A stretch of 64,000 bases of DNA from Caulobacterales bacterium (GTDB taxonomy: Bacteria; Pseudomonadota; Alphaproteobacteria; Caulobacterales; Caulobacteraceae), in the NCBI GenBank assembly GCA_017302105.1, contig JAFLCS010000001.1, forward strand, positions 372,001 through 436,000, in the 5' to 3' direction. Of the stretch, positions 17,550 through 26,038 are shown one piece after another. The translations under genes were made by a program, and so were the position numbers. The notes beneath the pieces are model-generated. The model saw nothing but the letters and a program-made list of their open reading frames with translations, was not told the origin of the DNA and searched no databases. The number at the start of each line of letters is the position of its first letter. Positions within the stretch are counted from its first letter, which is position 1.

Positions 17550-18788
17550 CTATGATCCGCAGCGGACGATGCCGTAGGCCGGCTGGAAGGCTTCTTGAAG
17601 TAGGAGTCGATCGGATGACGCACGCGTCACCGTGAGGCGTCGTTGATAGAACGGCGGCTCCCCCTCGCCCGCGAACCCCTCCCATTCCTGGAGGTCTAGC
17701 GTGAGCGTAGAGCCAACCAGTGACCACGTGCCGCTATTCCCGAAATCGTGGTAGCTGCCGTCGGCCGCGAAGCTCATCTCCAGCCCCTCGTCACAGGACC
17801 CTCCGGCCTGGAACTCGCCCTCGCTCAGCCAGACACCGATCAAGTCGCTGGCTTGCAGGGTCTCAGCTGGTGTTAGCGCTGCCGCCTGCGGCTCACCGAC
17901 GCTCGCCCTCGCGGCCTGTTCCACTCGCTGCTGCTCGACGGCCAGGTCCATCGCCGTTCGCGGCTCTCGGAGGTGCAGCCACCAGAACAGCCCGCCAACC
18001 AGCAGAACGCCCGCCATCATCATCAAGCCGACGCCGGTGATGACGCGACGGATCGGGCGGGAGGTTTCCATACCGATGGCCAAGGCTTCCCGCGCCGTTG
18101 GACGAGGTTGCGAGGCGCGCTCTTGTTCAACCTTCGCCTTGGCCGAGTTGATCGCCTCTCGGCCGCCAGGCTGCCTTGAGAAACGGCGCAGCGCGAGGAC
18201 ACCCCGGAGGGCCTGCCCTGCATACCAGGTGGCCATGCCGCTGAAAGCGACCAGTCCAACAAGCACATAGAGGCCGTCCTGCATCGGATCGTCAGCCAGG
18301 ACGAAGATCAGGGAACTGGCGCTTGAAAGCAGCAAGAGCCAGGCCCCGACGAGGCTGTGCCTACGAGCCGTCAGCCATCCGAAGAGGATCACGAGAGTCG
18401 TGTTCACCACGAACATGACGCCCAAGACGATGGCGCCCTCCGTGCCGGACATCAGTATCGGTGCGCGACCTCCGCCAATGGCAGCGATGCTCGCGACTCC
18501 GCCGACGACGCTTCCTGCGATGAGCCCGACCACGCTCGCCCACGCCCTGCTGGCCAGGTCTATGGCCGTCCTTGGACTCGTGACGGACGTGAAGGGACTA
18601 GCTGCAGGTTCGGACGTGAGAGGTGCGCTCTGCACCGGGTCCGCGCTCATCCCAGTCAGGGCAGGCGCCGGAGGTTCGTCGTCGCGCGCTAGTATCTTAG
18701 CCTTTTCGCTGGCGAACTCCTCGTCAGTCAGAGCGCCCGCGTCCTTAAGACGCGCTAATCGCTCTAACGCTTCCAACTTCGTCATCAC
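17550..18788 (-). CDS. SHOCT-domain multi-pass membrane protein
   Basis: Protein of 412 residues. The N-terminus is a SHOCT motif (LEALERLARLKDAGALTDEE, residues 4-23), a short oligomerisation domain. Then come about five hydrophobic segments (for example SVVGLIAGSVVGGVASIAAI and GVMFVVNTTLVILFGWLTA), a charged linker, a last helix (VGLMMMAGVLLVGGLFWWL), and an exported-type beta-rich end (LIGVWLSEGEFQAGGSC, then FAADGSYHDFGNSGTWSLVG). The end resembles lipocalin-like domains. Role unknown; together with the adjacent lipoprotein it could be an envelope pair carried as island cargo. Confidence 0.65.
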   Translation of the reverse strand: MMTKLEALERLARLKDAGALTDEEFASEKAKILARDDEPPAPALTGMSADPVQSAPLTSEPAASPFTSVTSPRTAIDLASRAWASVVGLIAGSVVGGVASIAAIGGGRAPILMSGTEGAIVLGVMFVVNTTLVILFGWLTARRHSLVGAWLLLLSSASSLIFVLADDPMQDGLYVLVGLVAFSGMATWYAGQALRGVLALRRFSRQPGGREAINSAKAKVEQERASQPRPTAREALAIGMETSRPIRRVITGVGLMMMAGVLLVGGLFWWLHLREPRTAMDLAVEQQRVEQAARASVGEPQAAALTPAETLQASDLIGVWLSEGEFQAGGSCDEGLEMSFAADGSYHDFGNSGTWSLVGSTLTLDLQEWEGFAGEGEPPFYQRRLTVTRASSDRLLLQEAFQPAYGIVRCGS

Positions 18789-18861
18789 GCCCCCTAAGTC
18801 CTCGGAGCAAATAAACTATAGTTGTTAAACCAAACAACCCTCGCCCGCGACCTTGCCGGCG

Positions 18862-19080
18862 ATGGACATGCGGCGGCTGGTTGGGCGGAATGTGCGACGG
18901 ATCAGGGTCGCCAACGGCTTGACCCAGGAGCAACTGGCGGAGCTGTCAGGCTTCAGCCAATTCTACATCTCCGGCTTGGAGAACGGCCGCCGGAACCCGA
19001 CCATCGTATCCTTGTATGAGTTGGCTCAAGCGCTCGGCGTCACCCACATGGATTTGGTCGCGCCTGACGGCGAGGATTGA
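18862..19080 (+). CDS. XRE-family helix-turn-helix regulator
   Basis: Protein of 72 residues starting at the ATG at 18862. It is nearly all HTH: VGRNVRRIRVANGLTQEQLA, then LSGFSQFYISGLENGRRNPT and LYELAQALGV, a standard Cro/C1 fold. Divergent from the SHOCT gene with a 73-base gap. It may control the divergent genes, or act as a control protein for a restriction function; the sequence does not decide. Followed by a strong hairpin. Confidence 0.85.
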   Translation: MDMRRLVGRNVRRIRVANGLTQEQLAELSGFSQFYISGLENGRRNPTIVSLYELAQALGVTHMDLVAPDGED

Positions 19081-19109
19081 CGCGCCGCCCCATTGGGAAA
19101 GCCGAGGGT

Positions 19110-19133
19110 GAAGGCTCGCCAGGGCGAGCCTTC
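19110..19133. terminator. Bidirectional hairpin between XRE and nuclease genes
   Basis: GAAGGCTCGCC (19110-19120) pairs perfectly with GGCGAGCCTTC (19123-19133) across two bases, giving an 11-bp arm (9 bp with a realistic loop). It sits in the 69-base gap between two convergent genes. A short T-run (TTTC) follows on the plus strand. Good candidate for a shared terminator. Confidence 0.7.
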
Positions 19134-19149
19134 AGTTTCGGCCATCCCA

Positions 19150-20112
19150 TTAGATCAGCGCGTGAACCGGTCCGAAGTCCGTGTAGCGATGGGTCAGGGC
19201 GGCGGCATGGGCCGTGTTCCCCGCCAGCGCCACGGCGGCGATCGCAGTCTCGAGCGTGATGACCTCAAACGGCACCGCTCCGTCTGCCCCTTTCAGCATC
19301 GCCGCGTAGCGATGAGAGGCCCGCTGGACTTCTCCGTTTCGCTCAGGGCCGATGATGAGGAAGGCTCCAGTATCGTAGAGCCCGCTCATCACCATGGCCT
19401 GGGCCAGCATATGCTGGCGCCACAGCTGCTGGACAGGGTTTCGGCGCAGCGCCGGGTCGTCGGCGTTGAAATAAAGGCCGGACTGGACCGAGAGCTCGTC
19501 GTAGCGAGGCCGCATCCGGGGCTCGGCCTCGGCCATGCCCTCGCTGTATTTGACCTCGATCGCCAGGAACGCCTTTCGGCCGTCGTCGAGGCGAAGGCTG
19601 ACGAAGACATCGAAGGCCGTCCCGTCATCGGTGAAGCGGCTCTCCCCCCGCCCGGGAGAGTGCTCGAACTGGATGTGGCTCACCTTGCCTTCGAAGGCCG
19701 GATAGATTTCCCGCACCCAGCGATCCGCCAGATCGTCATCCAGCTTAAGGGCTCCGAACAGGTTGAAGGCGAGAGGCATGGAGGCCAGCAGATTTCCATA
19801 GACGCGGCGATCCTCGATCAGCGCCCCGGGCTCGCGGTAGGCGAGGGTTTTGGCCGTGAAGCGCAGGATGTCCTCGTTCAGGAAGTTCGCGCCGGCCGCA
19901 GCATCGGCCTGACCGACGAGATGTCCGTAGCGCCGGCGCTTGCCCGCGCCGTCGATGAAGCCGCCCATCGGCAGGCCCAGAGCTTCGCGATGAAGCGATT
20001 GCAGCAGCCGAGCGCAGGCGCGAAAGCGTGTGTCGTAGCCGACGAACGCGCCATGCTTTCGAAGCGTGGCCTCGGGAACTAGCGGCAGTTGATCGGGCGC
20101 GGAACCATTCAT
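19150..20112 (-). CDS. PD-(D/E)XK nuclease-like protein (PGN_0703-type putative restriction endonuclease)
   Basis: Protein of 320 residues. The nuclease core is D168 in GTAFDVFVSLRLDDGRKA followed by AIEVKYSE (E186, K188), the D...ExK metal site of this superfamily. The N-terminal segment (VGYDTRFRACARLLQSLHRE) and the C-terminal half match what I recall of putative restriction endonucleases of the PGN_0703 group. No dedicated methyltransferase is adjacent; the XRE gene converges on it. It may be an independent defence or degradation enzyme. Family naming is by recognition only. Confidence 0.7.
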   Translation of the reverse strand: MNGSAPDQLPLVPEATLRKHGAFVGYDTRFRACARLLQSLHREALGLPMGGFIDGAGKRRRYGHLVGQADAAAGANFLNEDILRFTAKTLAYREPGALIEDRRVYGNLLASMPLAFNLFGALKLDDDLADRWVREIYPAFEGKVSHIQFEHSPGRGESRFTDDGTAFDVFVSLRLDDGRKAFLAIEVKYSEGMAEAEPRMRPRYDELSVQSGLYFNADDPALRRNPVQQLWRQHMLAQAMVMSGLYDTGAFLIIGPERNGEVQRASHRYAAMLKGADGAVPFEVITLETAIAAVALAGNTAHAAALTHRYTDFGPVHALI

Positions 20113-20259
20113 GATGACCTCTTCTCCTGTGGTCCCCCGGGTTCGCTCGAAGCGCGGCGAAGTATCGGCAAGGGGGTCACCAGACGGCCGCTCGTGGTCG
20201 GTTTCCGCCGTGAACGCTATATCTCAGGGGCCGCAGCATTGGCCCGCAGGAGATGTGCC

Positions 20260-21147
20260 GTGCAGAGATCGGACTTCGACAGCGCCGCGGACTATGCCGA
20301 ATGGGCTAGGCGAGCGGGAATTGACCTCATTGATCGCCAGGGACGACGGCGAGGGTTTGAGGGCGCGTCTAGCTCGCTGGCCTTGGCCTGTGTCCCCGTT
20401 CGTCAATCAAAGCCGCTACGGCGAACGCACCACCTGACGGCACGGGAATTCTGGAAAACCTACAAGGGGGTGGCTCTGGCAAACCTCAACGGTGAGGTCA
20501 TGGCGTCCATGCTCACAATCTCATGGGGATCTCTTGGCCTGTCCGGCGCAGCGGCATGGGAGGCCCACAAGCGTTTCACTGAGCTGTTTCGGAAGTGGCG
20601 CCAGGCCCGTGGTCTGTCGCAATCGTGGTTTTGGGTCCGGGAGCGCGGTTCCAAGCTAGGCGACCATTCGCACATCGTCATGAACCTCAGCTGGGAATAC
20701 GGCCTGCAACTGGTGCGGTGGGCCGAGCGGGCGGTGGAGACGATCTCTGGTCGACCGGTCATGCGCCTCTCGCGAAATCAACGTGTGCAGACCGTCGATC
20801 TCAAGTCGGAGCGCCTTCGGCAGGATGCGGAGGTGGTGAGGCAGTGGGAACTGTTCCAATACCTGTTCAAAGGCCTCGGGCCCCACGAAGAAGTCAGTAT
20901 CCCGGGCGACGGGCCAGGCTCGATGAACGCCTCTGATCTGATCGTTCGATCTCCCCGTCGCCAGGGACTGGTGGTCGGCAAGCGGTCAGGGCTGTCCACG
21001 GAACTGGGGCCTGCGGCATTGGCCGGGTTTCTGGAAGACCATCCGCTTGCCTTCGCCATCCGCGAGGGACGCGGACAGGTCGCCTATGATGATCGTTTCA
21101 TGGTCCACGCCAGGATTCGGGAAGGGCTGCGACGGCTTGAAATCTGA
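20260..21147 (+). CDS. HUH-type Rep (rolling-circle replication initiator-like) candidate
   Basis: Protein of 295 residues from the GTG at 20260, which has AGGAG seven bases upstream; the frame also opens at 20089 but that would overlap the divergent nuclease gene. Three Rep-like motifs appear in order: MLTISWGSLGL (84-94, like the FLTxT motif 1), GDHSHIVMNLSW (134-145, with His136-x-His138 as the HUH pair) and WELFQYLFKGL (196-206, with Tyr201-x-x-Lys204 as the catalytic tyrosine motif). Such proteins nick an origin and stay linked through the tyrosine. The following 313 non-coding bases contain origin-like repeats. Family assignment is inferred from motif order. Confidence 0.55.
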   Translation: MQRSDFDSAADYAEWARRAGIDLIDRQGRRRGFEGASSSLALACVPVRQSKPLRRTHHLTAREFWKTYKGVALANLNGEVMASMLTISWGSLGLSGAAAWEAHKRFTELFRKWRQARGLSQSWFWVRERGSKLGDHSHIVMNLSWEYGLQLVRWAERAVETISGRPVMRLSRNQRVQTVDLKSERLRQDAEVVRQWELFQYLFKGLGPHEEVSIPGDGPGSMNASDLIVRSPRRQGLVVGKRSGLSTELGPAALAGFLEDHPLAFAIREGRGQVAYDDRFMVHARIREGLRRLEI

Positions 21148-21460
21148 ACCGCCGAAACTGGAAGTCCTGAGAGGGAAACTGGAAATCCGCGCATCTAACG
21201 ATCTGTCGTCATTGCGGAAATAAGCCGGTTGGCCCCCTACAGCCGAGGGCGGCGCGGCACCCCTCCTCAATGGTTCTCCCGGCGCAAAGCGCGGGGATGG
21301 GGCTTATCGCCCGTTGGGGTAGCGATAGGGTAGGGATGGGAAAGCGTAGGGGCGGTGTTCAGGGGGTGATCGGCGGGTGTTCAGATGCACCCCCTGCTCC
21401 GCGAAAATCGCACACTGTCAATGCGTTCGCAATTTCAACAGGCGTCGAGTGGTCCAGCGA
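21148..21460. other. Origin-like non-coding tract: repeats, G-quadruplex motif and hairpin
   Basis: This 313-base gap has no gene but is full of structure. GAAACTGGAAGTCC at 21154-21167 recurs as GAAACTGGAAATCC at 21175-21188 (13 of 14 bases, 21-base period). Four G tracts at 21316-21319, 21328-21330, 21333-21335 and 21338-21340 fit a G-quadruplex. GGTGTTCAG repeats at 21354 and 21376. CAGGGGGTG (21360-21368) pairs with CACCCCCTG (21388-21396). Together with the Rep candidate this suggests a replication or mobilisation origin. Confidence 0.45.
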
Positions 21461-21778
21461 TCACTCGGTCGGCAACCGGATCACACCGGGCTCGTCGTCC
21501 CGCGTCGGCATCACCTCGTTGAGAATGCGCGCGAGGGCCGAGAGCCCCCTTTCTGGCTCCTTGCCAGACCCATCTCGGACGATAGTGCCGGTGGAGGGAT
21601 AGTAGCTGATGGGACCGCATTTCAGTTGGATGGGCGAAGGGCGATAGACCTCGAAGCCGCGATCTCGAAACCAGGCGATGGCCTCGGTCATGGCCTTCTC
21701 ATCGCCCTCCCTATCCAAGGGTGCGGTTCTGGAGGCCCGCTTCATCGGACGGAATCCGGCATTCGAACGATCAGGCAT
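21461..21778 (-). CDS. Small conserved-looking island protein, function unknown
   Basis: Protein of 105 residues. The central part FEVYRPSPIQLKCGPISYYP followed by STGTIVRDGSG and a leucine-rich end (GLSALARILNEV) resembles short proteins often found next to excisionase-like genes in alphaproteobacterial integrative elements. No enzymatic motif. It overlaps the excisionase-like gene upstream by 8 bases, so the pair is translated together. Start at 21778 is used; an ATG further in (residue 12) is possible. Confidence 0.6.
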   Translation of the reverse strand: MPDRSNAGFRPMKRASRTAPLDREGDEKAMTEAIAWFRDRGFEVYRPSPIQLKCGPISYYPSTGTIVRDGSGKEPERGLSALARILNEVMPTRDDEPGVIRLPTE

Positions 21779-21959
21779 TGAGATAGCCCTCCAGCCAGCG
21801 TTCGGCCTCCGTTACAGGGACGAGCCGGCGACGGCCGATCAGGACCGTCTTGAGCGTTCCAGCCTCGATCTCCTCATAGACTTTAGTTCGGCCGATTGCG
21901 GCCCAGGCGCAGAACGCCTGGATAGACATTAGAGCGGGTTTGGCGGTGCGGGTTTCCAT
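21771..21959 (-). CDS. Excisionase/AlpA-like helix-turn-helix protein
   Basis: Protein of 62 residues with a winged-HTH of the HTH_17 type: MSIQAFCAWAAIGRTKVYEE, EIEAGTLKTVLIGRRRLVPV, then EAERWLEGYL. Small proteins of this kind act as recombination directionality factors or as activators of integrases in tRNA-inserted islands. It lies 51 bases downstream of hsdR and overlaps the next small gene. It is the best candidate for the element's excision factor. Confidence 0.8.
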   Translation of the reverse strand: METRTAKPALMSIQAFCAWAAIGRTKVYEEIEAGTLKTVLIGRRRLVPVTEAERWLEGYLNA

Positions 21960-22010
21960 GGTCGTCGCCTCGGTTGGGGACGGCGATATGGATTCGTCAG
22001 CCGGGGGCGC

Positions 22011-25000
22011 TCAGTCTTCTGCGCCGCGATCCCGAAGGGCCTCGTAAAGCTGCCCAGGCCCCAGCAGCACGTCCTTCATGTCGTCGCGCACGCGTTGCGA
22101 GTCCAGCGCCTGCTTACTCATGGCCTGATGCGCCGCCAGGGCGTCCATGATGGCGTTCATCATCTCGTCCCGTAGGGTCGGCGAATTGGCAAACTGGGCC
22201 TTGGTGTTGTTGCGGGCCTGGGTCGCCAGTTCCTCGGACTCCAGCAGCTTCCCCTTGATGACGTCGTTGACGTAAACCAGCTTGTCGTCGTCGGTCAGGT
22301 CGCCCTCGAAGAGGTCGTTGACCCGTGCGATAATCTCGTCGAGGAGCGCCTTTTCCTTCTCGTGGATACCTCCGGAGCCGGCCTCGGCGACGCCGGTCAG
22401 CTTCGGGGCCTCGCCGGCGGGGTAGAGCAGGTCCCGCTGGCCCTGATCCTTCAACGAGTGGTGGGTCAACCGAACGCCGGTGAGATCGACCCCCTGGCGT
22501 TCCCGCCCGAAGGCCAGAAGCGGCAGCAGGCGGCGGTAGAAGATCGCGCGCTTCTCGACGTCGGTGCTGCCGTAGTCGACGATCTGGCTCAGGAAGCTGT
22601 AGAGCCGCAAGTAGGCGGCCATGTCGCCCTTGAAGAGGTCCAGGGCAGACATGTGGTCTAGTGCCTCGGTCATGGCCTTCTCGTTCCCGGTCGCCTGGGC
22701 AGTGATATGGGCCTGTTTGGCGCCGTTGAAGGCCTTCAGCAGCCGATCCGCCACGGGCTCGATCGCGGCGATCAGTTCCGATTGCTTCCCGTTCGGATCA
22801 AGTTCGACGCGGACGACGCGCTCGACCTCGAAATCGTCGTAGTGCCCGGCGGCGTCGAGCTTCGCCCGGATGTCGAAGATTAGGTTGGGGTCGGTCGCGC
22901 TCTCCAGTTCCGCCGTCTCGTGGTAGGTCTGGAACGCCTTCAGAACCTCGTCCGAACTGTTCACGAAGTCGAGGATGTAGGTCGTGTCCTTGCCTGGGTG
23001 GGCGCGGTTCAGGCGCGAAAGGGTCTGCACCGCCTGGATGCCGGCCAGCCGGCGATCGACATACATGCCGCACAGCAGCGGCTGGTCGAAACCGGTCTGG
23101 AACTTGTTGGCGACCAGCAGCAGGTGGTAGTCTGGCCCGGCGAAGGCGTCGCGGATGTCGCGCCCCTTCAGGCCGGGGTTCAACTCCGGGCTCGCCTCGG
23201 TGAACGGTTCGGAGCCGGATTCCTTGTCGTTCACCTCGCCCGAAAAGGCGACGAGAGTCCCCAGCCTGTAGCCTCGGTCCGCGATGTATCGGTTGATCGC
23301 CAACTGCCAGCGCACGGCCTCCTGGCGGCTGCCCAGCACCACCATCGCCTTGGCCTTGCCTTCCAGGAGCGGCCGCACATTCTCGCGGTAGTGCTCGACG
23401 ACGATCTGAACCTTTTGGCTGATGTTGTAGGGGTGCAGCCGGACCCAACGCATGATCGCCTTGCCGGCGGCGTCGCGCTCGACCTCCTTGTCGTCCCAGT
23501 CGCGGCCGCTGTGGGCCAGCCGGAACGCCAGCCGGTAGGGGGTGTAGTTCTTCAGAACGTCTAGGATGAAGCCCTCCTCGATCGCCTGCCGCATCGAGTA
23601 GACGTGGAAGGGGACCGGTAGGCCGTCAGGACCCGGCCGCCCGAACAGTTCGATCGTCTTGGCCTTGGGCGTCGCGGTGAAGGCGACGTAGGTGATGCCC
23701 TTGTCGCTGGCGCGGCCCGCCATCTTGGCGGCCAGGATGTCCTCGTTCGACACCTCGCCACCGTCAGCCAGCGCCGCCGCTTCCTCGGCCGACAGCAGTT
23801 CCTTTAGCTTTGCCGCCGCCTCGCCGGTCTGGCTGGAGTGGGCCTCGTCGGCGATGACGGCGAAGGCCTTGCCCTCGGTGGCCGCCAGGTCGCGGACGGC
23901 CTCGATGGCGAAGGGGAAGGTCTGGATCGTGCAGACGATCACCTTCTTGCCGGCGGCCAGCGCCTTGGCGAGTTGGCCGCTCTTGGAGCCGCTCTCGCTC
24001 TTGATCGTCTCGACGACACCCTGAACCCGCTGGAAGTCGAACAGCGCTTCCTGAAGCTGGCTGTCGATGACGTTTCGGTCGGAGACGACGATGACGCTGC
24101 TGAACAGCTTGTTGTCGTCTGCGTCGTGCAGTTCGGACAGGAAGTGGGCCGACCAGGCGATGGAGTTGGTCTTCCCCGAGCCGGCGGAGTGCTGGATCAG
24201 GAACCGACCGCCGGGACCTTCCTCCAGCACCTTGGCGGTCAGCTTCCGAGTGGCGTCAAGCTGGTGGTAGCGCGGGAAGATGGCTCCCGCGATCCGCTTC
24301 TTGGCGTCCCGCTTGGTCACCATGTAGCGGCCGAGAACCTCCAGCCAGCTATCGCGCTGCCAGACCTCCTCCCAGAGGTAGGCCGTGGGGTGTCCAGGTC
24401 CGTCGGACGGGTTGCCCTTGCCCCCGTGGTCGCCACGGTTGAAGGGCAGGAAGCGCGTCGCTGGCCCTTCCAGCCGGGTCGTCATCTCGACCTCGCGATT
24501 GCTCACCGCGAAGTGGACGAGGGCGCCGCCGGGGAAGGCGAGAAGAGGCTCGAACGGGCCGCTCTTGGTTTTGGGCAGGCGGTCGAAACGATACTGATCG
24601 ACGGCGTCGCGGACGCTCTGGGTGAAGTCGGTCTTCAGTTCCGCCGTCGCGACCGGAACCCCATTCAGATAGAGCACCAGGTCGATGCAGTTCTCGTTGA
24701 CCGTTGAGTAGCGCACCTGCCGGACCACCCGCAGCCGGTTCGCCTCGTAGCGCCGGGTGATCTCGGGGTTCATGCCCATGGCGGGCCGGAACTGCGCCAT
24801 CGCCAGGCGCCCGCGCGCGCCCACAATGTCGAGCCCGTTGCGCAGAACGTCCAGCACGCCGCGTTCGTCCAGCGACTTGCGCAGCCGATCGGCGAGGACG
24901 TCGGCCGCAGCGGCGCCATGCGTCTTGGACAAGGCCGCCCAGGCTTCGGGCTGGGTCTGTTCCACCCACGCCGCCAGGTCCGGGGTGAACAACGCGCGCC

Positions 25001-25103
25001 GACGGTCGTGGTGGACGTAGTCGCCGGCGTCGTGGTGCCAGCCGTGAGCCGCGAGATGCTCGCAGACCTCGGCTTCGAAGCTAATTTCCTTGTGAAGGCT
25101 CAT
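22011..25103 (-). CDS. hsdR: Type I restriction enzyme, R subunit
   Basis: Protein of 1030 residues from the ATG at 25103, which overlaps the previous stop by an ATGA. It has the complete HsdR layout: N-terminal nuclease with D...ELK (CIDLVLYLNGVPVATAELK), a helicase/translocase with Walker A HSAGSGKT, DEAH box (VIADEAHSSQ), TATPK, and helicase motifs around ANKFQTGFDQPLL and QTLSRLNRAHPGKD, then a C-terminal helical domain for docking to HsdM. It translocates DNA and cuts far from unmethylated target sites. It is the last gene of the hsd operon and is separated from hsdM/hsdS by two accessory genes. No inactivating lesion seen. Confidence 0.95.
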   Translation of the reverse strand: MSLHKEISFEAEVCEHLAAHGWHHDAGDYVHHDRRRALFTPDLAAWVEQTQPEAWAALSKTHGAAAADVLADRLRKSLDERGVLDVLRNGLDIVGARGRLAMAQFRPAMGMNPEITRRYEANRLRVVRQVRYSTVNENCIDLVLYLNGVPVATAELKTDFTQSVRDAVDQYRFDRLPKTKSGPFEPLLAFPGGALVHFAVSNREVEMTTRLEGPATRFLPFNRGDHGGKGNPSDGPGHPTAYLWEEVWQRDSWLEVLGRYMVTKRDAKKRIAGAIFPRYHQLDATRKLTAKVLEEGPGGRFLIQHSAGSGKTNSIAWSAHFLSELHDADDNKLFSSVIVVSDRNVIDSQLQEALFDFQRVQGVVETIKSESGSKSGQLAKALAAGKKVIVCTIQTFPFAIEAVRDLAATEGKAFAVIADEAHSSQTGEAAAKLKELLSAEEAAALADGGEVSNEDILAAKMAGRASDKGITYVAFTATPKAKTIELFGRPGPDGLPVPFHVYSMRQAIEEGFILDVLKNYTPYRLAFRLAHSGRDWDDKEVERDAAGKAIMRWVRLHPYNISQKVQIVVEHYRENVRPLLEGKAKAMVVLGSRQEAVRWQLAINRYIADRGYRLGTLVAFSGEVNDKESGSEPFTEASPELNPGLKGRDIRDAFAGPDYHLLLVANKFQTGFDQPLLCGMYVDRRLAGIQAVQTLSRLNRAHPGKDTTYILDFVNSSDEVLKAFQTYHETAELESATDPNLIFDIRAKLDAAGHYDDFEVERVVRVELDPNGKQSELIAAIEPVADRLLKAFNGAKQAHITAQATGNEKAMTEALDHMSALDLFKGDMAAYLRLYSFLSQIVDYGSTDVEKRAIFYRRLLPLLAFGRERQGVDLTGVRLTHHSLKDQGQRDLLYPAGEAPKLTGVAEAGSGGIHEKEKALLDEIIARVNDLFEGDLTDDDKLVYVNDVIKGKLLESEELATQARNNTKAQFANSPTLRDEMMNAIMDALAAHQAMSKQALDSQRVRDDMKDVLLGPGQLYEALRDRGAED

Positions 25104-26038
25104 AACCCGGCCTTCCCGGTCAGCACCTCTAGATGCTGGGCTTCCCACTCCTTGTAGGTCGCCCCACCGCCTTCCAACCGCCACTCCAGGGTGCCGTTCG
25201 CGGGCCGTCCATTCACCACAGCGGCTGCGGCGCTGGGACTTTTGAACGCGTAGTCCTTGGTGAACTCGCAGGCGCTACCGCGGGTCGCCAGCACACCCAT
25301 CCGCTGGAGTTCGTCGCGCAGGAGAGCGTAGCCGCTCGTCTCCGTATTTCGGCCCTCCCAACTCGCTCGTGCGAGAGACCCCGCCTGAACGATGAAGTCG
25401 CCACCGTCGAGCACGGCCGTCGCCCGCAGCTTGTGCTTCCGGTTCACCAGTTCGAAGCGAGTTGGGCTGGCGCCCGATGCCTCGACGGGGTGCTGGCGGG
25501 CGGGCCGCGTCGCCTGAAGGAACATGTCGATCCGCAGGGCCGGCAACACCATGAAGAGGTAGTCGAGGAACGCCTCCATATTCGCCTGGGCAGCCTCCGA
25601 TAGGCCGGGCCGAGGAGGCGTGTTGCCATTGTCCAGCGTCACCCGGCCCACGAGGCGGGCTTGTTCGACAAGACGCGCTTCCAGATACTTTGCGTGCGCC
25701 TTGTGCAGGTTGTTGGCCGCCGAAGTCACCAGCACAACGGTGGTCCACCAGTCCTTGCGGGTATCATGGCTGCGGATGCGGTCGCTGATGTCCTCGCCCT
25801 CGCCGACGTAAGCGCGAGGTTCACCCTCATATTCGCCGAGGAGCAGATACACGCCCGTGTAGCCAGCCTCCTTGCGACCCAGCGCGGCCGCTAGCTGGGT
25901 TCGAGGCGCCATCAGGACGTGGCCCGTCCAGTTGAAGACCTCGGCCGTCAGCATGCCGTCGGGGCGGCCGTCAATGAAATAGAGTTCCAGCGAGCGGCCC
26001 GCCGTCGCTCCGCCAGAGCCGGGCACGAGGACGCTCAT
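25100..26038 (-). CDS. GIY-YIG nuclease with C-terminal DUF4357
   Basis: Protein of 312 residues from the ATG at 26038, overlapping the DUF4268 stop by 4 bases. The GIY-YIG core is GVYLLLG (62-68) and AYVGEGEDISDRIRSH (77-92), with a probable catalytic Glu in KYLEARLVEQ near residue 120. The C-terminal part (SPTRFELVNRKHKLRATAVL and ARASWEGRNTETSGYALLRD) matches DUF4357, often joined to GIY-YIG nucleases in restriction loci. The N-terminal 50 residues are specific. It is coupled both to hsdR and to the DUF4268 gene, so likely produced with the Type I system. Confidence 0.85.
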   Translation of the reverse strand: MSVLVPGSGGATAGRSLELYFIDGRPDGMLTAEVFNWTGHVLMAPRTQLAAALGRKEAGYTGVYLLLGEYEGEPRAYVGEGEDISDRIRSHDTRKDWWTTVVLVTSAANNLHKAHAKYLEARLVEQARLVGRVTLDNGNTPPRPGLSEAAQANMEAFLDYLFMVLPALRIDMFLQATRPARQHPVEASGASPTRFELVNRKHKLRATAVLDGGDFIVQAGSLARASWEGRNTETSGYALLRDELQRMGVLATRGSACEFTKDYAFKSPSAAAAVVNGRPANGTLEWRLEGGGATYKEWEAQHLEVLTGKAGL

